Below the pieces are notes generated by a model. The model did not search any database and was not told the origin of the DNA. It saw nothing but the letters and a program-made list of their open reading frames with translations. A program made the position numbers and the translations under genes. A stretch of DNA of 64,000 nucleotides from Paenibacillus sabinae T27 (GTDB lineage: Bacteria > Bacillota > Bacilli > Paenibacillales > Paenibacillaceae), in NCBI RefSeq assembly GCF_000612505.1, contig NZ_CP004078.1, positions 3,325,252 to 3,389,251 of the forward strand, written 5' to 3'. Below, one piece after another: positions 45,357 through 54,344 of the stretch (position 1 is the stretch's first letter; every line of letters begins with the position of its first letter).

Positions 45357-46346
45357 CTAATTCAAAATATCCCTTTTCGTAAAGATGACGAATGAAATGA
45401 TCACGGAAACGGCCGCCCAACCGCCCAATACCGCAAGGGAAAACGGCAGGGTCATCCCCGCAATCGGCGCGGGAGAGCCCGAGAGGTAATTCGTCAGGCC
45501 CAGATTGACCATGAACAGATATTTCGCCGAGGTCCAGGCCGAGGCCATATTGGTCAGGATCGTGCCGGCGATGAGCGCCGCCATCATCACGACGATGCTG
45601 GCGGCCGTGCTGCGGAACAGCACCGATACCATGAAGGCCAGCAGGGCGACGACGACGCTGACGAACCAGATAAGTCCGCACTGCATCAGCAGATACTCCC
45701 ATTGCGGAACCGAATGGACCGCGGACATATCAACCGTGTCTCCGCTGAGCTGAAAGCCGGTGAACACCGGGACGTTGAACCCGCCGTAGCCAAAGGCGAT
45801 CCCGGAAATCAGATAGCTGACCAGAAAGACGGACAAAATTATCAGCGACACGAACATGAGCAGCGCGATCAATTTGCTCATCAACACCTTCCAGCGCTTG
45901 ACGGGCCGGGTCAGGAGCATTTTGATCGTTCCCGTCGTGCGTTCACCGGATACGATATCCGAAGCGACCGCCATAATCAGCAGCGGGATGAACAGGGAGA
46001 TCGAATTATCCAGAAACTCGCGGGTAAAGGTTACGCCGCTCGGTTCGTTCGGATTTACGTCATGATCGAGATAATACTGCATCTGCTGTATAAAAATTCG
46101 GCGGTAAGTCTTCCATTCCTCCGGAATGCGGCTGCTGCTTAGCGAATTTTCATTATCGGTGATCTGCTGCTGCAATTCCAGACGCCAGTCGGAGCTGAAC
46201 TTCTCCCGGTTCCTCTCGGCGGAGCGCATCTGGGCATAAGTGAACATCGGAACAAGGACGAGGAGGATGAGCAGGATAACATAAAAGCGCTTCTTCTTAA
46301 TGATCTTCATGCTCTCATTGCGGATGAGCGGCAGCAGGCTAATCAA
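45357..46346 (-). CDS. ABC-2 type permease
   Basis: A 329-residue membrane subunit of an ABC exporter: one helix near the N-terminus (RFYVILLILLVLVPMFTYA), an outside loop of about 90 residues, then five helices (SLFIPLLIMAVASDIVSGERTTGTIKMLLTRPVKRWKV). TTG at 46346 is favoured, since GGAGG lies nine bases upstream. The start overlaps the end of the ATPase gene by 8 bp, so they are coupled. Substrate unknown. Confidence 0.85.
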   Translation of the reverse strand: MISLLPLIRNESMKIIKKKRFYVILLILLVLVPMFTYAQMRSAERNREKFSSDWRLELQQQITDNENSLSSSRIPEEWKTYRRIFIQQMQYYLDHDVNPNEPSGVTFTREFLDNSISLFIPLLIMAVASDIVSGERTTGTIKMLLTRPVKRWKVLMSKLIALLMFVSLIILSVFLVSYLISGIAFGYGGFNVPVFTGFQLSGDTVDMSAVHSVPQWEYLLMQCGLIWFVSVVVALLAFMVSVLFRSTAASIVVMMAALIAGTILTNMASAWTSAKYLFMVNLGLTNYLSGSPAPIAGMTLPFSLAVLGGWAAVSVIISFVIFTKRDILN

Positions 46347-47322
46347 TGGTCTCACCCTCCGTCAGTTTCAAGAATAGCTGTTCCAGTGTCGGATGGATTT
46401 TATGCACGGCCCTGACCTCGACCCCGGCGGTTACCAGGGCGGCAACGGTTTCGGGAACGTCTTCGTCGTCCATAACTGTTACGGCGGAGCCGGGTCGCAT
46501 ATTCGCCATCACCGTGTCGTCCAGGTCCAGCTCTTCGGGATTGACCAGCCGGATTCCCGTTCTCGATTCCAGCAGGGCGGCTCCCCGTTCATACGGATCA
46601 AGCTCCCACAGCACATAAGGCGAATTGCGGGCGACAAGCTCGCTCACGCCGCCGACGGCCAGCACGCGGCCCCTGCTGATGATGGCGACCCGGTCGCAGA
46701 GCAGCTGAATCTCGCTCAGCAGATGGCTGGAAACGAACACCGCCATTCCCTCATCCGCCAGCCTGCGGATAAATTCACGCAGTTCCTTGATGCCTTTGGG
46801 GTCGAGGCCGTTCGTCGGCTCGTCGAGGATGAGCAGCTTGGGGCGTCCAAGCAGCGCCTGGGCGATGCCGAGGCGCTGGCGCATGCCGAGCGAGTAGGTT
46901 CTTACCTTGTCGTGAATACGCTGATCCAGCCGGACCGTTTCCACAACCTCGGCGATTCGGGCTTCGTCCACTCCCGGCTGCATGCGGGCGAAATGCTGTA
47001 AATTCTCCCAGCCGGTCAAATACGAATACACTTCGGGATTTTCAACGATGGAGCCGACATATTGCAGCGCTTTTTCAGGCGACTTGTTGACATTATAGCC
47101 GCACACCGTAATGGAGCCCTCGCTCGGACGGATCAGATCGACAAGCATACGAATGGTGGTCGTCTTGCCAGCCCCGTTGGGACCGAGAAACCCGAAAATT
47201 TCGCCTTCTCTTACGTCAAAGGTGACGTTGTCAATTATCCATTTGCGGCCGATTTTTTTGCGGACTCCGTTCACGGATAACACCACATTGCCCGGTCCGA
47301 TTTCTTTCTCGTTCGCCTGCAT
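46339..47322 (-). CDS. ABC transporter ATP-binding protein
   Basis: A 327-residue ATPase of the ABC-2/CcmA type. Walker A GPNGAGKTTTIRML, signature YSLGMRQRLGIAQALLG, Walker B LLILDEPTNGLDP. The C-terminal 90 residues form the extra domain seen in drug or lipid exporters. ATG at 47322, with AAGGAG eight bases before it. Works with the permease just downstream. Confidence 0.9.
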   Translation of the reverse strand: MQANEKEIGPGNVVLSVNGVRKKIGRKWIIDNVTFDVREGEIFGFLGPNGAGKTTTIRMLVDLIRPSEGSITVCGYNVNKSPEKALQYVGSIVENPEVYSYLTGWENLQHFARMQPGVDEARIAEVVETVRLDQRIHDKVRTYSLGMRQRLGIAQALLGRPKLLILDEPTNGLDPKGIKELREFIRRLADEGMAVFVSSHLLSEIQLLCDRVAIISRGRVLAVGGVSELVARNSPYVLWELDPYERGAALLESRTGIRLVNPEELDLDDTVMANMRPGSAVTVMDDEDVPETVAALVTAGVEVRAVHKIHPTLEQLFLKLTEGETID

Positions 47323-47340
47323 GTTCACCGCTCCTTTCCT

Positions 47341-48288
47341 CTAGCGCACCGCTTGAACGATCCGGTCCGCCATTCGCTGGTAGCCGTCCCCGTTCGGGTG
47401 AAAATGGTCGCTGGACAAATATTGGTCAAGATGGCCGTTAAACAAATCCATCACCGGAACAAGCGTCATATCCGTATTGCGGTTGATAATATCCATGGCA
47501 GCGCCGCTCCAGGCCGTTACGGCCTGATTGCCTGGGATAAGCATTTCCCGGAGATCCCCAAAAGGGTTATAGAGCCCGATATAGTAAACCTTGGCCGACG
47601 GATTAATTCTTGAAATGGCGGTTAATATGGATTCCAGCCGCTTCGAAGCGGAGGGAAGACCAGCGAGGAGCCTCTGGGGGGTCAAATTCTTTAAAGCGTC
47701 GTTTCCCTCGGAGACGCCGCCGTTAACGGCAGCATTGCCCCCGGCAGCTCCCGCGCCCGCGCCTGAAGAACCGGCACCGCCGGTAGTCCCCGCCGAATTG
47801 GGTGCGCCGCCCTCAGGGGCCGTTCCTCCCGATGCCTCATTCAGCATGGATTGCGCTCCCTGAAACAGATCGTTCCCGCCGATCGAAACTAGAATAATAT
47901 TCGCTTGGCGAAGGACGTACTGTACGCCCTCCTCTTTCAGCTTGTCCTCAAGTCCGGCGGTCGTCAGCCCGTTAATGCCGAGATTTCCGACCAGTTCGGC
48001 TTTCATCCCGGAATCGGACAAGCCCGTAACGGTCCGGCGGACAAAGCCTTCGCCCGTGTTATCCCCCGTTCCCTTGGCCAGCGAGTCCCCGACCGCCGCA
48101 ATCTTCAGTACCCCCGTTTCGGCAGCGGGAGCCGCCGTGCTCTGCGGGGTCTGGGCGGCCGTAGCGGCACCCTTCGGATACATAATATCTCCCACGGCAT
48201 ATACAAAGCCGGTTAACAGCATAAGGGTGGCCGCAATGGATAGAAGGCTTGCGGCCCGCCAGGTCCATTTAAAATCGTTCAACATCAT
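47341..48288 (-). CDS. SGNH/GDSL-family hydrolase, membrane-anchored
   Basis: A 315-residue secreted or anchored esterase/lipase-like enzyme. One N-terminal helix (SLLSIAATLMLLTGFVYAVG), then block I AAVGDSLAKGTGDN, block III SIGGNDLF and block V SSDHFHPNGDGY, giving the Ser-Asp-His set. A Gly/Ala/Ser-rich low-complexity insert (NSAGTTGGAGSSGAGAGAAGG) splits the domain. GGGGGAG lies beside the tandem ATG starts. It ends 18 bp before the ABC ATPase gene, so all three form an operon, possibly for export or processing of a lipid or cell-wall compound. Confidence 0.83.
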   Translation of the reverse strand: MMLNDFKWTWRAASLLSIAATLMLLTGFVYAVGDIMYPKGAATAAQTPQSTAAPAAETGVLKIAAVGDSLAKGTGDNTGEGFVRRTVTGLSDSGMKAELVGNLGINGLTTAGLEDKLKEEGVQYVLRQANIILVSIGGNDLFQGAQSMLNEASGGTAPEGGAPNSAGTTGGAGSSGAGAGAAGGNAAVNGGVSEGNDALKNLTPQRLLAGLPSASKRLESILTAISRINPSAKVYYIGLYNPFGDLREMLIPGNQAVTAWSGAAMDIINRNTDMTLVPVMDLFNGHLDQYLSSDHFHPNGDGYQRMADRIVQAVR

Positions 48289-48399
48289 TCTCCCCCGTCC
48301 GCTCCGCAATGTGTTTTGTATTTAAACATAATTCTTCTATCGGCAATTTGCAAATGTACCGCATTTTTCAAAGATTTGCCCAGCGTAACCAATCCATGA

Positions 48400-48448
48400 A
48401 AAAAAGGACCAACCGTCGGCAGAAACTTCTGCCTGGAAGATCCTTTTT
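48400..48448. terminator. Bidirectional hairpin upstream of the SGNH operon
   Basis: AAAAAGGA...TCCTTTTT arms enclose a GGCAGAA/TTCTGCC stem. It has T-runs on both strands. No gene lies directly before it, so its client is unclear. Confidence 0.5.
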
Positions 48449-48559
48449 CGGATAACCTGAAAGCACTGCTGGTTTACTCCGTATACATGCTGGCGGGGCT
48501 GGTGTTCAGCTTGATAGCGGCTTACAGCTTTCATCTGCCGGTATGGACTTTAGAAGCTA

Positions 48560-48598
48560 AAAAAACCGCCCGTCCTGCAATCCAGCAGGAGGGCGGAG
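48560..48598 (-). terminator. Terminator of the CAP-domain protein gene
   Basis: Plus arms CCGCCCGTCCTGC and GCAGGAGGGCGG; on the minus strand the stem is followed by TTTTTTT. It lies 14 bp past the stop codon. Confidence 0.8.
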
Positions 48599-48611
48599 AT
48601 GGATAAAGCTT

Positions 48612-49328
48612 TTATTTTCCGATAAATTCCTGTGCCCAGTAGTTATTGTCAAAGCCCACACCGATGTAGTTGAAATTTTTGCTCAGAATGTTGGCTTTGT
48701 GGCCCGGGCTGTTCATCCAGGCTTTCATGACTTCCTCCGGTGTGCGCTGTCCCATGGCGATATTCTCGCCGGCATAGCTGTAAGTTACGCCGAAAGCGGA
48801 CATCATATCAAAAGGCGATCCGTACGTCGGGGACGTATGCGAGAAATAATTGTTGGCACGCATATCCGTCGCTTTGGCCGCCGCGACCTTGTTCAGGCTG
48901 TCAAGCGCAGCCAGCGGCGCGAGTCCCGCTTTGCCGCGTTCCTCATTGACAAGAGATACGACCTCTTTGACAAAAGCGGAGCTGTTGGCCTGGGCCGCCT
49001 CAGGGGCTTTGACCGCCGGAGCCGCGGGTTTGGCCGCAGGAGCTTCCACCGGTTTGGCCGGGGCCGGTTCTGCCGGGGCCGGTTCTGCCGCCGGCGCAGC
49101 TTCCGGCTTGGATTCCGCCGGCTTGGAATCAACATCGCCCGTCAGATCAACGGTGATGGACTGGCCATAATTTTGCTGCAAATATTGCATGAGCTGTTCA
49201 AAGCTCATTCCGTTATTGAGTGTTGCCTGCGGCGAGGCCGCTTCAGCCTGGGACGGCAAAGATATGCCTAGAGCCAACACTGCCGCTACGCTTCCGCTAA
49301 GTAATGCTTTTACCGTTCTGCTCTTCAT
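48612..49328 (-). CDS. Secreted CAP/SCP-domain protein (YkwD-like)
   Basis: A 238-residue exported protein: signal peptide (VKALLSGSVAAVLALGISLPSQAEA), a SafA/LysM-like short stretch, a 45-residue Pro/Ala/Glu/Lys linker, and a C-terminal CAP domain (LVNEERGKAGLAPLAALDSLNKVAAAKATDMRANNYFSHTSPTYGSPFDMM...GENIAMGQRTPEEVMKAWMNSPGHKANILSKNFNYIGVGF). The paired His in YFSHTSP and SPGHKANI are conserved. Common in spore-formers; the function is not firmly known. Confidence 0.87.
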   Translation of the reverse strand: MKSRTVKALLSGSVAAVLALGISLPSQAEAASPQATLNNGMSFEQLMQYLQQNYGQSITVDLTGDVDSKPAESKPEAAPAAEPAPAEPAPAKPVEAPAAKPAAPAVKAPEAAQANSSAFVKEVVSLVNEERGKAGLAPLAALDSLNKVAAAKATDMRANNYFSHTSPTYGSPFDMMSAFGVTYSYAGENIAMGQRTPEEVMKAWMNSPGHKANILSKNFNYIGVGFDNNYWAQEFIGK

Positions 49329-49530
49329 TCCGCCATCTCCTTATTCTGGTTGTATTGTTGTCCGCCATGTAAAGAAAACAGCGGCAAATATTACAAAGTT
49401 GTAATATGTTCCTTGGTCATTGTAACATACTAAACTCCCGAATGGAGTGCCAATTTCCGCCATTCGGGAGTTCCATGATTCTTTTTCGGAGAGAAGAACG
49501 AAGCAGATGAGCCGGCAGGATACAGCTAGC

Positions 49531-51483
49531 CTAGTGATAGGACCGCCAGAATGCGCCTTCCGTGTTGATCAGGCCCATGATCTCGGCATAAGGAATCCGG
49601 AAGGTCGGGAAGCCCGCCGAGTAAGGGGCGATCTCGTAAGGAGCGAAGTACAGGTAGAGCGCCTCCCCGTCGACATAGAACGGCTGATCAGGTGCTATGC
49701 CTTTATACGCATCGGGGAATACATAGGAATATTGAGGGTCAGTCTTGATTTGCCTGCCGACAATTTCGCTCAGTCTTTCCGTATATGGAATCGAAAGTTT
49801 GAACAGATCTTTTAGTTCGTAAAATCTTCCGGTCCGCAGATCAATTGGGGTAAAAATACGGGTCGGCATTCCATGCGCAGCCCCGAACGGGTAGCGGTAA
49901 CCGCTAAGCTCAAGCTGCAGCAGATTCTTCCGGAAGAAGGACACGGAAAAATCGCCCGTATAGCTGTAGTCTCTGTCACTGCCCCCGGCACTGGCGGCAT
50001 CGGCAAGCGAAAGCCTTCTCAATCTGTCATTGACCTGGGCGGATATTCGCGAATCGGAAATCCCCATGACGTACGGGTAGTAGACCAGATAATTGAAATC
50101 CGGCTTGAACTTGCGTTCCTCCACGGCGTAGGGAGGGCGAAGGGGAATGAGTGTATTTTGTCTCCACACCTGCTTGCCGTTCCGGTCATAATACGCGGTG
50201 CGCTGATCCACGTCGGCTCTGATCAGTCTTCCGCTGAAGGAAAGGGTACCCGCTCCCGGGACAACCGGCGGCTGAGCGGCACGGCTGCCGCTTCGGTCGA
50301 TAAAATACGTCTCGTTCTCGTCGTAGACGGAAGCGAGTCCCTCGCTGTAGTTATTCACTCCGCGCAGCGGATGAGTGTTCAGTATCCGGCCGGTTACTGC
50401 ATCGGCGATAGTGTACACGACCCCCTTATACGCCTCTGCCGGGTTAATGGGGGTACCGAGCGCGACACGGTTCTCCCCAAGCTGCTGGATATATTCGTAT
50501 TGAGGCTGAATGACAAACTTCCCGCTCTTGTCGATCAAGCCGTAGGCGTTCTCATAGTTCTTTGCCATATTGACGACCGCCCGTCCCTCGGAAAAAGGCA
50601 TCGCCGAAGTAAACTGGGGACTGATAACTGTATTTCCTTCTTCATCAATGTACCCGTAACGGCCGTTTTCCTCCGCCTGGTAAGCCAACAAGCCTTCCCC
50701 GGGGTTGCCGACAAAAGGAAAGGAGTACGTGTGCAGAACCTCTCCGTTCTTCCCAATGAGCGCAAACTCGCCCGCGTGCAGCTTGACCAGCGCTTTGCCA
50801 TCCTTGAAGTCATTTGCGTCTTCGAATTTTGCCGGGATCGCTTCCCTGCCGTTCCGGTCCAGATACCCGTATTTGAGACCCTGATCTTCCGCCTGTGTGT
50901 TGAACAGCGCGCGCCCATCATGCAGAGAATTCAGATAATCGTACCTGCGGCCCGTGAGCGGCTTCCCCTTCTCGTCCATCAGGAAATAGCCCCGGCTGTC
51001 GCTCGCGACGGCGCGCCCTTCTACAAAGGGACCGATATAGTTGTATATAGGTTTCACGACTTCTTTGCCCGCTGTGTTGATTAATCCGCTGCCATCCTTT
51101 CGCTGGATGACGGCAAGGCCGTTATCCTGAAATTCCTCGGCGTAGTCGTAGCGTGGTTCAATAACGGTCCGGCCATTGTCGCCGATATAGCCCCACAGCT
51201 TCCCCTCCTTCAAATTGAAAGGCGCAGGATGGAGCGAAACAACTCGCAGACCAACATCATCATTAGCGTCGCTTCCTTCAATTAGGGTCGTCTCCGCTGC
51301 GCGGACATCGATCCGGTACCAGCCGGGCTCGGACGGAACGACCGCATAGGCGCTCTCGGCATACCGCGTTTCCGGCTGGGGAATGCGGCTATTCCAACCC
51401 GTCCCGTCCCATTTCCAGACTTCCGCCGTTATCCCCGCGTTCTTCCCGGCCTTCAGCGATCCGCTCAAATCAATTTTCAACAT
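49531..51483 (-). CDS. WG-repeat protein with C-terminal DUF3298-like domain
   Basis: A 650-residue protein with a N-terminal beta domain, then about eight WG (beta-leaflet) repeats of roughly 45 residues (KLWGYIGDNGRTVIEPRYDYAEEFQDNGLAVIQRKDGSGLINTAGKEVVKP), and a C-terminal part like DUF4163/DUF3298 (FSVSFFRKNLLQLELSGYRYPFGAAHGMPTRIFTPIDLRTGRFYELKDLF; AIGLYFAPYEIAPYS-like end). The last domain occurs in sensors such as RsiV. No signal peptide or membrane helix is visible, although that domain is usually outside the cell. The function is unknown. Confidence 0.8.
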   Translation of the reverse strand: MLKIDLSGSLKAGKNAGITAEVWKWDGTGWNSRIPQPETRYAESAYAVVPSEPGWYRIDVRAAETTLIEGSDANDDVGLRVVSLHPAPFNLKEGKLWGYIGDNGRTVIEPRYDYAEEFQDNGLAVIQRKDGSGLINTAGKEVVKPIYNYIGPFVEGRAVASDSRGYFLMDEKGKPLTGRRYDYLNSLHDGRALFNTQAEDQGLKYGYLDRNGREAIPAKFEDANDFKDGKALVKLHAGEFALIGKNGEVLHTYSFPFVGNPGEGLLAYQAEENGRYGYIDEEGNTVISPQFTSAMPFSEGRAVVNMAKNYENAYGLIDKSGKFVIQPQYEYIQQLGENRVALGTPINPAEAYKGVVYTIADAVTGRILNTHPLRGVNNYSEGLASVYDENETYFIDRSGSRAAQPPVVPGAGTLSFSGRLIRADVDQRTAYYDRNGKQVWRQNTLIPLRPPYAVEERKFKPDFNYLVYYPYVMGISDSRISAQVNDRLRRLSLADAASAGGSDRDYSYTGDFSVSFFRKNLLQLELSGYRYPFGAAHGMPTRIFTPIDLRTGRFYELKDLFKLSIPYTERLSEIVGRQIKTDPQYSYVFPDAYKGIAPDQPFYVDGEALYLYFAPYEIAPYSAGFPTFRIPYAEIMGLINTEGAFWRSYH

Positions 51484-51559
51484 GCACCGCTCCCCCTAAT
51501 CATAAGGCGTTTGCCTATAGAATATGGGATAAACGCCCATTGTGTGAGGGATGGCGCAG

Positions 51560-51586
51560 AAAAGCCGCCCCCCAGGCGGCGAAAAA
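51560..51586 (-). terminator. Terminator of the mgl operon
   Basis: GCCGCC/GGCGGC stem with a CCCCA loop at 51563-51579, followed on the minus strand by TTTTCT. It lies some 70 bp past mglC. Confidence 0.6.
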
Positions 51587-51651
51587 TTTCCGACGGTCCG
51601 GGAAGCGGCCTTAATTCTTAAAATTGGGCTATCGTATGATGAGCCGCCTGC

Positions 51652-52659
51652 TTACTTCTTCGAGGAGTATTTCCGCATATCGAAGGCAACCGCGGCCACG
51701 ATGATAAGGCCTTTAATAATGAGCTGCCAATAAGGACTGACGCCGATAAAGGTCAGACCGTAGTTGATCAGGGTGAAAATAACGACGCCGACCAATACGC
51801 CCGGCACCGTGCCGATGCCGCCTGTGGTGGATACGCCGCCGACGACGCAAGCCGCAATAGCGTCAAGTTCGTACATGTTGCCGTAGTTGTTCGTCGCGCC
51901 GCCCGTTCTGGCGGCTTCCAGCACGCCGGCAAGACCGTACAGGGCTCCGGCGATGGCATAGAGATAAATCAGATTCTTGGAAACGTTGATGCCGGATACT
52001 TTGGCCGCCTGCATATTGCCGCCGATGGCGTACATGTTCTTGCCGAGCTTCGTTTTGTTGAAGACGACCCAGACAATGAGAGAGACAACGATGGCGATGA
52101 TGACGATATACGGGATCGAATACTGCCCTTTGCCAATAAAACCGGAGCCTATATTGGTGAAATCAGGGCGCAGGCCGCCGATTGGTTGGGATTGGTTCGG
52201 TTTCATATCAAAGTACAGCGAGTTGATGCCGTACACCATAACCATCGTGCCGAGCGTCGCGATAAATGGCGGGACATTGAGCTTGGAAACGATCAAGCCG
52301 TTGATCAGACCGCACAGCAGACCGGCCAGAATGGCGATGACAATCGGAATGATGATCCACAATTGCGGCAGATCCGGAAAGAAACGGCGTGAATAATCCG
52401 GGATTTGCAGCATCGAGGCGGAGATCACCGCCGTCAGGCCCACGACCCGCCCGGCCGACAAGTCCGTTCCCGCCGTGATCAGAATAAAGGCGACGCCCAG
52501 AGCGATAATAACCCGCGTGGACGATTGAATCAGAATGTCGCGGAGCGTATTGACCGACATGAAGCTCGGCTCGTACACGGCGATGCCGAGAATCAGGACA
52601 ACGAGTACGAGATAGATGGCATTTTGAGTAATAAAGCTTTGCGCTTTTTTGGCGTTCAT
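51652..52659 (-). CDS. mglC: Galactoside ABC importer permease MglC
   Basis: A 335-residue permease of the RbsC/MglC family, with about ten helices. Family marks: GVAFILITAGTDLSAGRVVGLTAVISA, VPPFIATLGTMVMVYGINSLYFD and GNMQAAKVSGINVSKNLIYLYAIAGALYGLAGVLEAARTG. It carries galactose or methyl-galactoside across the membrane together with MglA. GAGGAGG lies before the ATG, 31 bp after mglA. Confidence 0.9.
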   Translation of the reverse strand: MNAKKAQSFITQNAIYLVLVVLILGIAVYEPSFMSVNTLRDILIQSSTRVIIALGVAFILITAGTDLSAGRVVGLTAVISASMLQIPDYSRRFFPDLPQLWIIIPIVIAILAGLLCGLINGLIVSKLNVPPFIATLGTMVMVYGINSLYFDMKPNQSQPIGGLRPDFTNIGSGFIGKGQYSIPYIVIIAIVVSLIVWVVFNKTKLGKNMYAIGGNMQAAKVSGINVSKNLIYLYAIAGALYGLAGVLEAARTGGATNNYGNMYELDAIAACVVGGVSTTGGIGTVPGVLVGVVIFTLINYGLTFIGVSPYWQLIIKGLIIVAAVAFDMRKYSSKK

Positions 52660-52690
52660 TGGATGTTCCTCCTCTAAAAATGGTCCTGAA

Positions 52691-54202
52691 TCAGTGCTGG
52701 GCAGCCAGACGCATCACTTCGGTTTCCGTCGCGGAGGCGCCGTCCAGGATGCCGGTCAGCCTGCCCTCCGACATCACCATGACACGGTCCGACATTCCAA
52801 GCAGCTCGGGCATTTCGGAGGAAATCATAATGATGCTCTTTCCCTGCTTCGCCAGATCGGCAATGATGGTATAAATTTCGAATTTGGCCCCGACGTCGAT
52901 CCCGCGCGTCGGTTCGTCCAGCAGCAAAATTTCCGGCTCCGTGAGCAGCCATCTCGCCAGCAGCACCTTCTGCTGATTGCCCCCCGACAGATTCATAATC
53001 TGCGTCTTCGTGGTCGGCGTCTTGGTGCGGAGCTTTTCGATCATCTTGTCCACTTCCGTTTTTTTCTTCTTTCCGTTCAGCAGGAAGTACAGTTTCTGAT
53101 AGCGCTCCAGGTTAGCGATGGCCCCGTTCTCATGGACGGACAGCACCGGGAAAATCCCGGTAACGCGCCGCTCCTCCGTCAGCAGGGCGAGACCGTATTT
53201 CTTCGCATCCTGCGGAGAACCGATCTTGACCGGCCGGCCTTCGATGGAGATCGTTCCCGACTTCAGCGCCCGCAGGCCAAACAGCGCTTCGATCACCTCC
53301 GTCCGCTGGGCTCCCACCAGACCGCCGACGCCAAGAATTTCGCCTCTCCTCAGCTCGAAGGAGACATCTTTGAACGACCTCGGGTCGGCGGAAGTCAGCC
53401 CTTCGACCTTCAGAAACACCTCCCCCGGCACATTGAAGCGCTCGGGAAAACGGTTGGTCAAATCGCGCCCGACCATCCGGGAGATAATCAGATCGGTCGT
53501 CATTTCCGCCGCCGGCCAGGTGCCGATTTTTTTGCCGTCCCGCATGATCGTGACCTCGTCTGAGATTTCCAGAATCTCTTCCATTTTGTGCGATATATAA
53601 ATAATGGCAACGCCTCTTTGTCTAAGATCCCGGATAATCCGGAACAAATGCTGCACTTCCACGCTGGTCAGGGATGAGGTCGGTTCGTCCATGACAATGA
53701 CGCGGGAGTTGAAAGAGACGGCTTTCGCGATTTCGATCGATTGGATTTTCGATACGGACAGCTTGCCCACAAGGGTTTCCGGGTGCAGATCAATGTCCAA
53801 ATCCTTAAACAGCTTTTCTGTATCCGCATACATTTTTTTGTGATCGATAAATTGAAGCGGTCCAATTCCTTTGGTCGGAAAACGCCCCAGCCATATATTT
53901 TCCATAACGCTGCGGTGCGGCACCGGGTGCAGTTCCTGGTGAATCATCGAAATACCGTTGTTAAGCGCATCATTAGAATTCTGGATAACCGTCTTCCTGC
54001 CGTCCAGAAAAATCTCTCCGCCATCCGGCGAGTAAATGCCGAACAGGCATTTCATGAGTGTGGATTTGCCGGCCCCGTTCTCGCCCATAAGGGCATGAAC
54101 ACTGCCCGGTCTGACCTTCAGGGTCACGCCGTCCAGCGCCTTGACGCCAGGAAATTCCTTGGTGATATTGTTCATCTCCAGCACATATTCGCTTTGAGCC
54201 AT
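52691..54202 (-). CDS. mglA: Galactoside ABC importer ATPase MglA
   Basis: A 503-residue double ATPase of the sugar type. First domain: Walker A MGENGAGKSTLMKC, Walker B RVIVMDEPTSSL; the second has a degenerate nucleotide loop (GGLVGAQRTEVIEA) but a complete signature (LSGGNQQKVLLARWLLTEPEILLLDEPTRGID). Drives uptake with MglB and MglC. A hairpin of the type GAGCGG/CCGCTC lies between mglB and mglA (54286-54307) and may favour more mglB product. Confidence 0.92.
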   Translation of the reverse strand: MAQSEYVLEMNNITKEFPGVKALDGVTLKVRPGSVHALMGENGAGKSTLMKCLFGIYSPDGGEIFLDGRKTVIQNSNDALNNGISMIHQELHPVPHRSVMENIWLGRFPTKGIGPLQFIDHKKMYADTEKLFKDLDIDLHPETLVGKLSVSKIQSIEIAKAVSFNSRVIVMDEPTSSLTSVEVQHLFRIIRDLRQRGVAIIYISHKMEEILEISDEVTIMRDGKKIGTWPAAEMTTDLIISRMVGRDLTNRFPERFNVPGEVFLKVEGLTSADPRSFKDVSFELRRGEILGVGGLVGAQRTEVIEALFGLRALKSGTISIEGRPVKIGSPQDAKKYGLALLTEERRVTGIFPVLSVHENGAIANLERYQKLYFLLNGKKKKTEVDKMIEKLRTKTPTTKTQIMNLSGGNQQKVLLARWLLTEPEILLLDEPTRGIDVGAKFEIYTIIADLAKQGKSIIMISSEMPELLGMSDRVMVMSEGRLTGILDGASATETEVMRLAAQH

Positions 54203-54344
54203 CGTCTTACGCCCCCTACGCTATTTTTCTTGTCCAAGAGAGGCACAGCGGTTCCATCCTTGTCTCCTGCCTTAAAAGGAACACCGGAGAGCGGCGGACC
54301 GCTCCCCGTTCGTGCAATCTGCCTAGCCCCAAGCCGCAAAAAGC

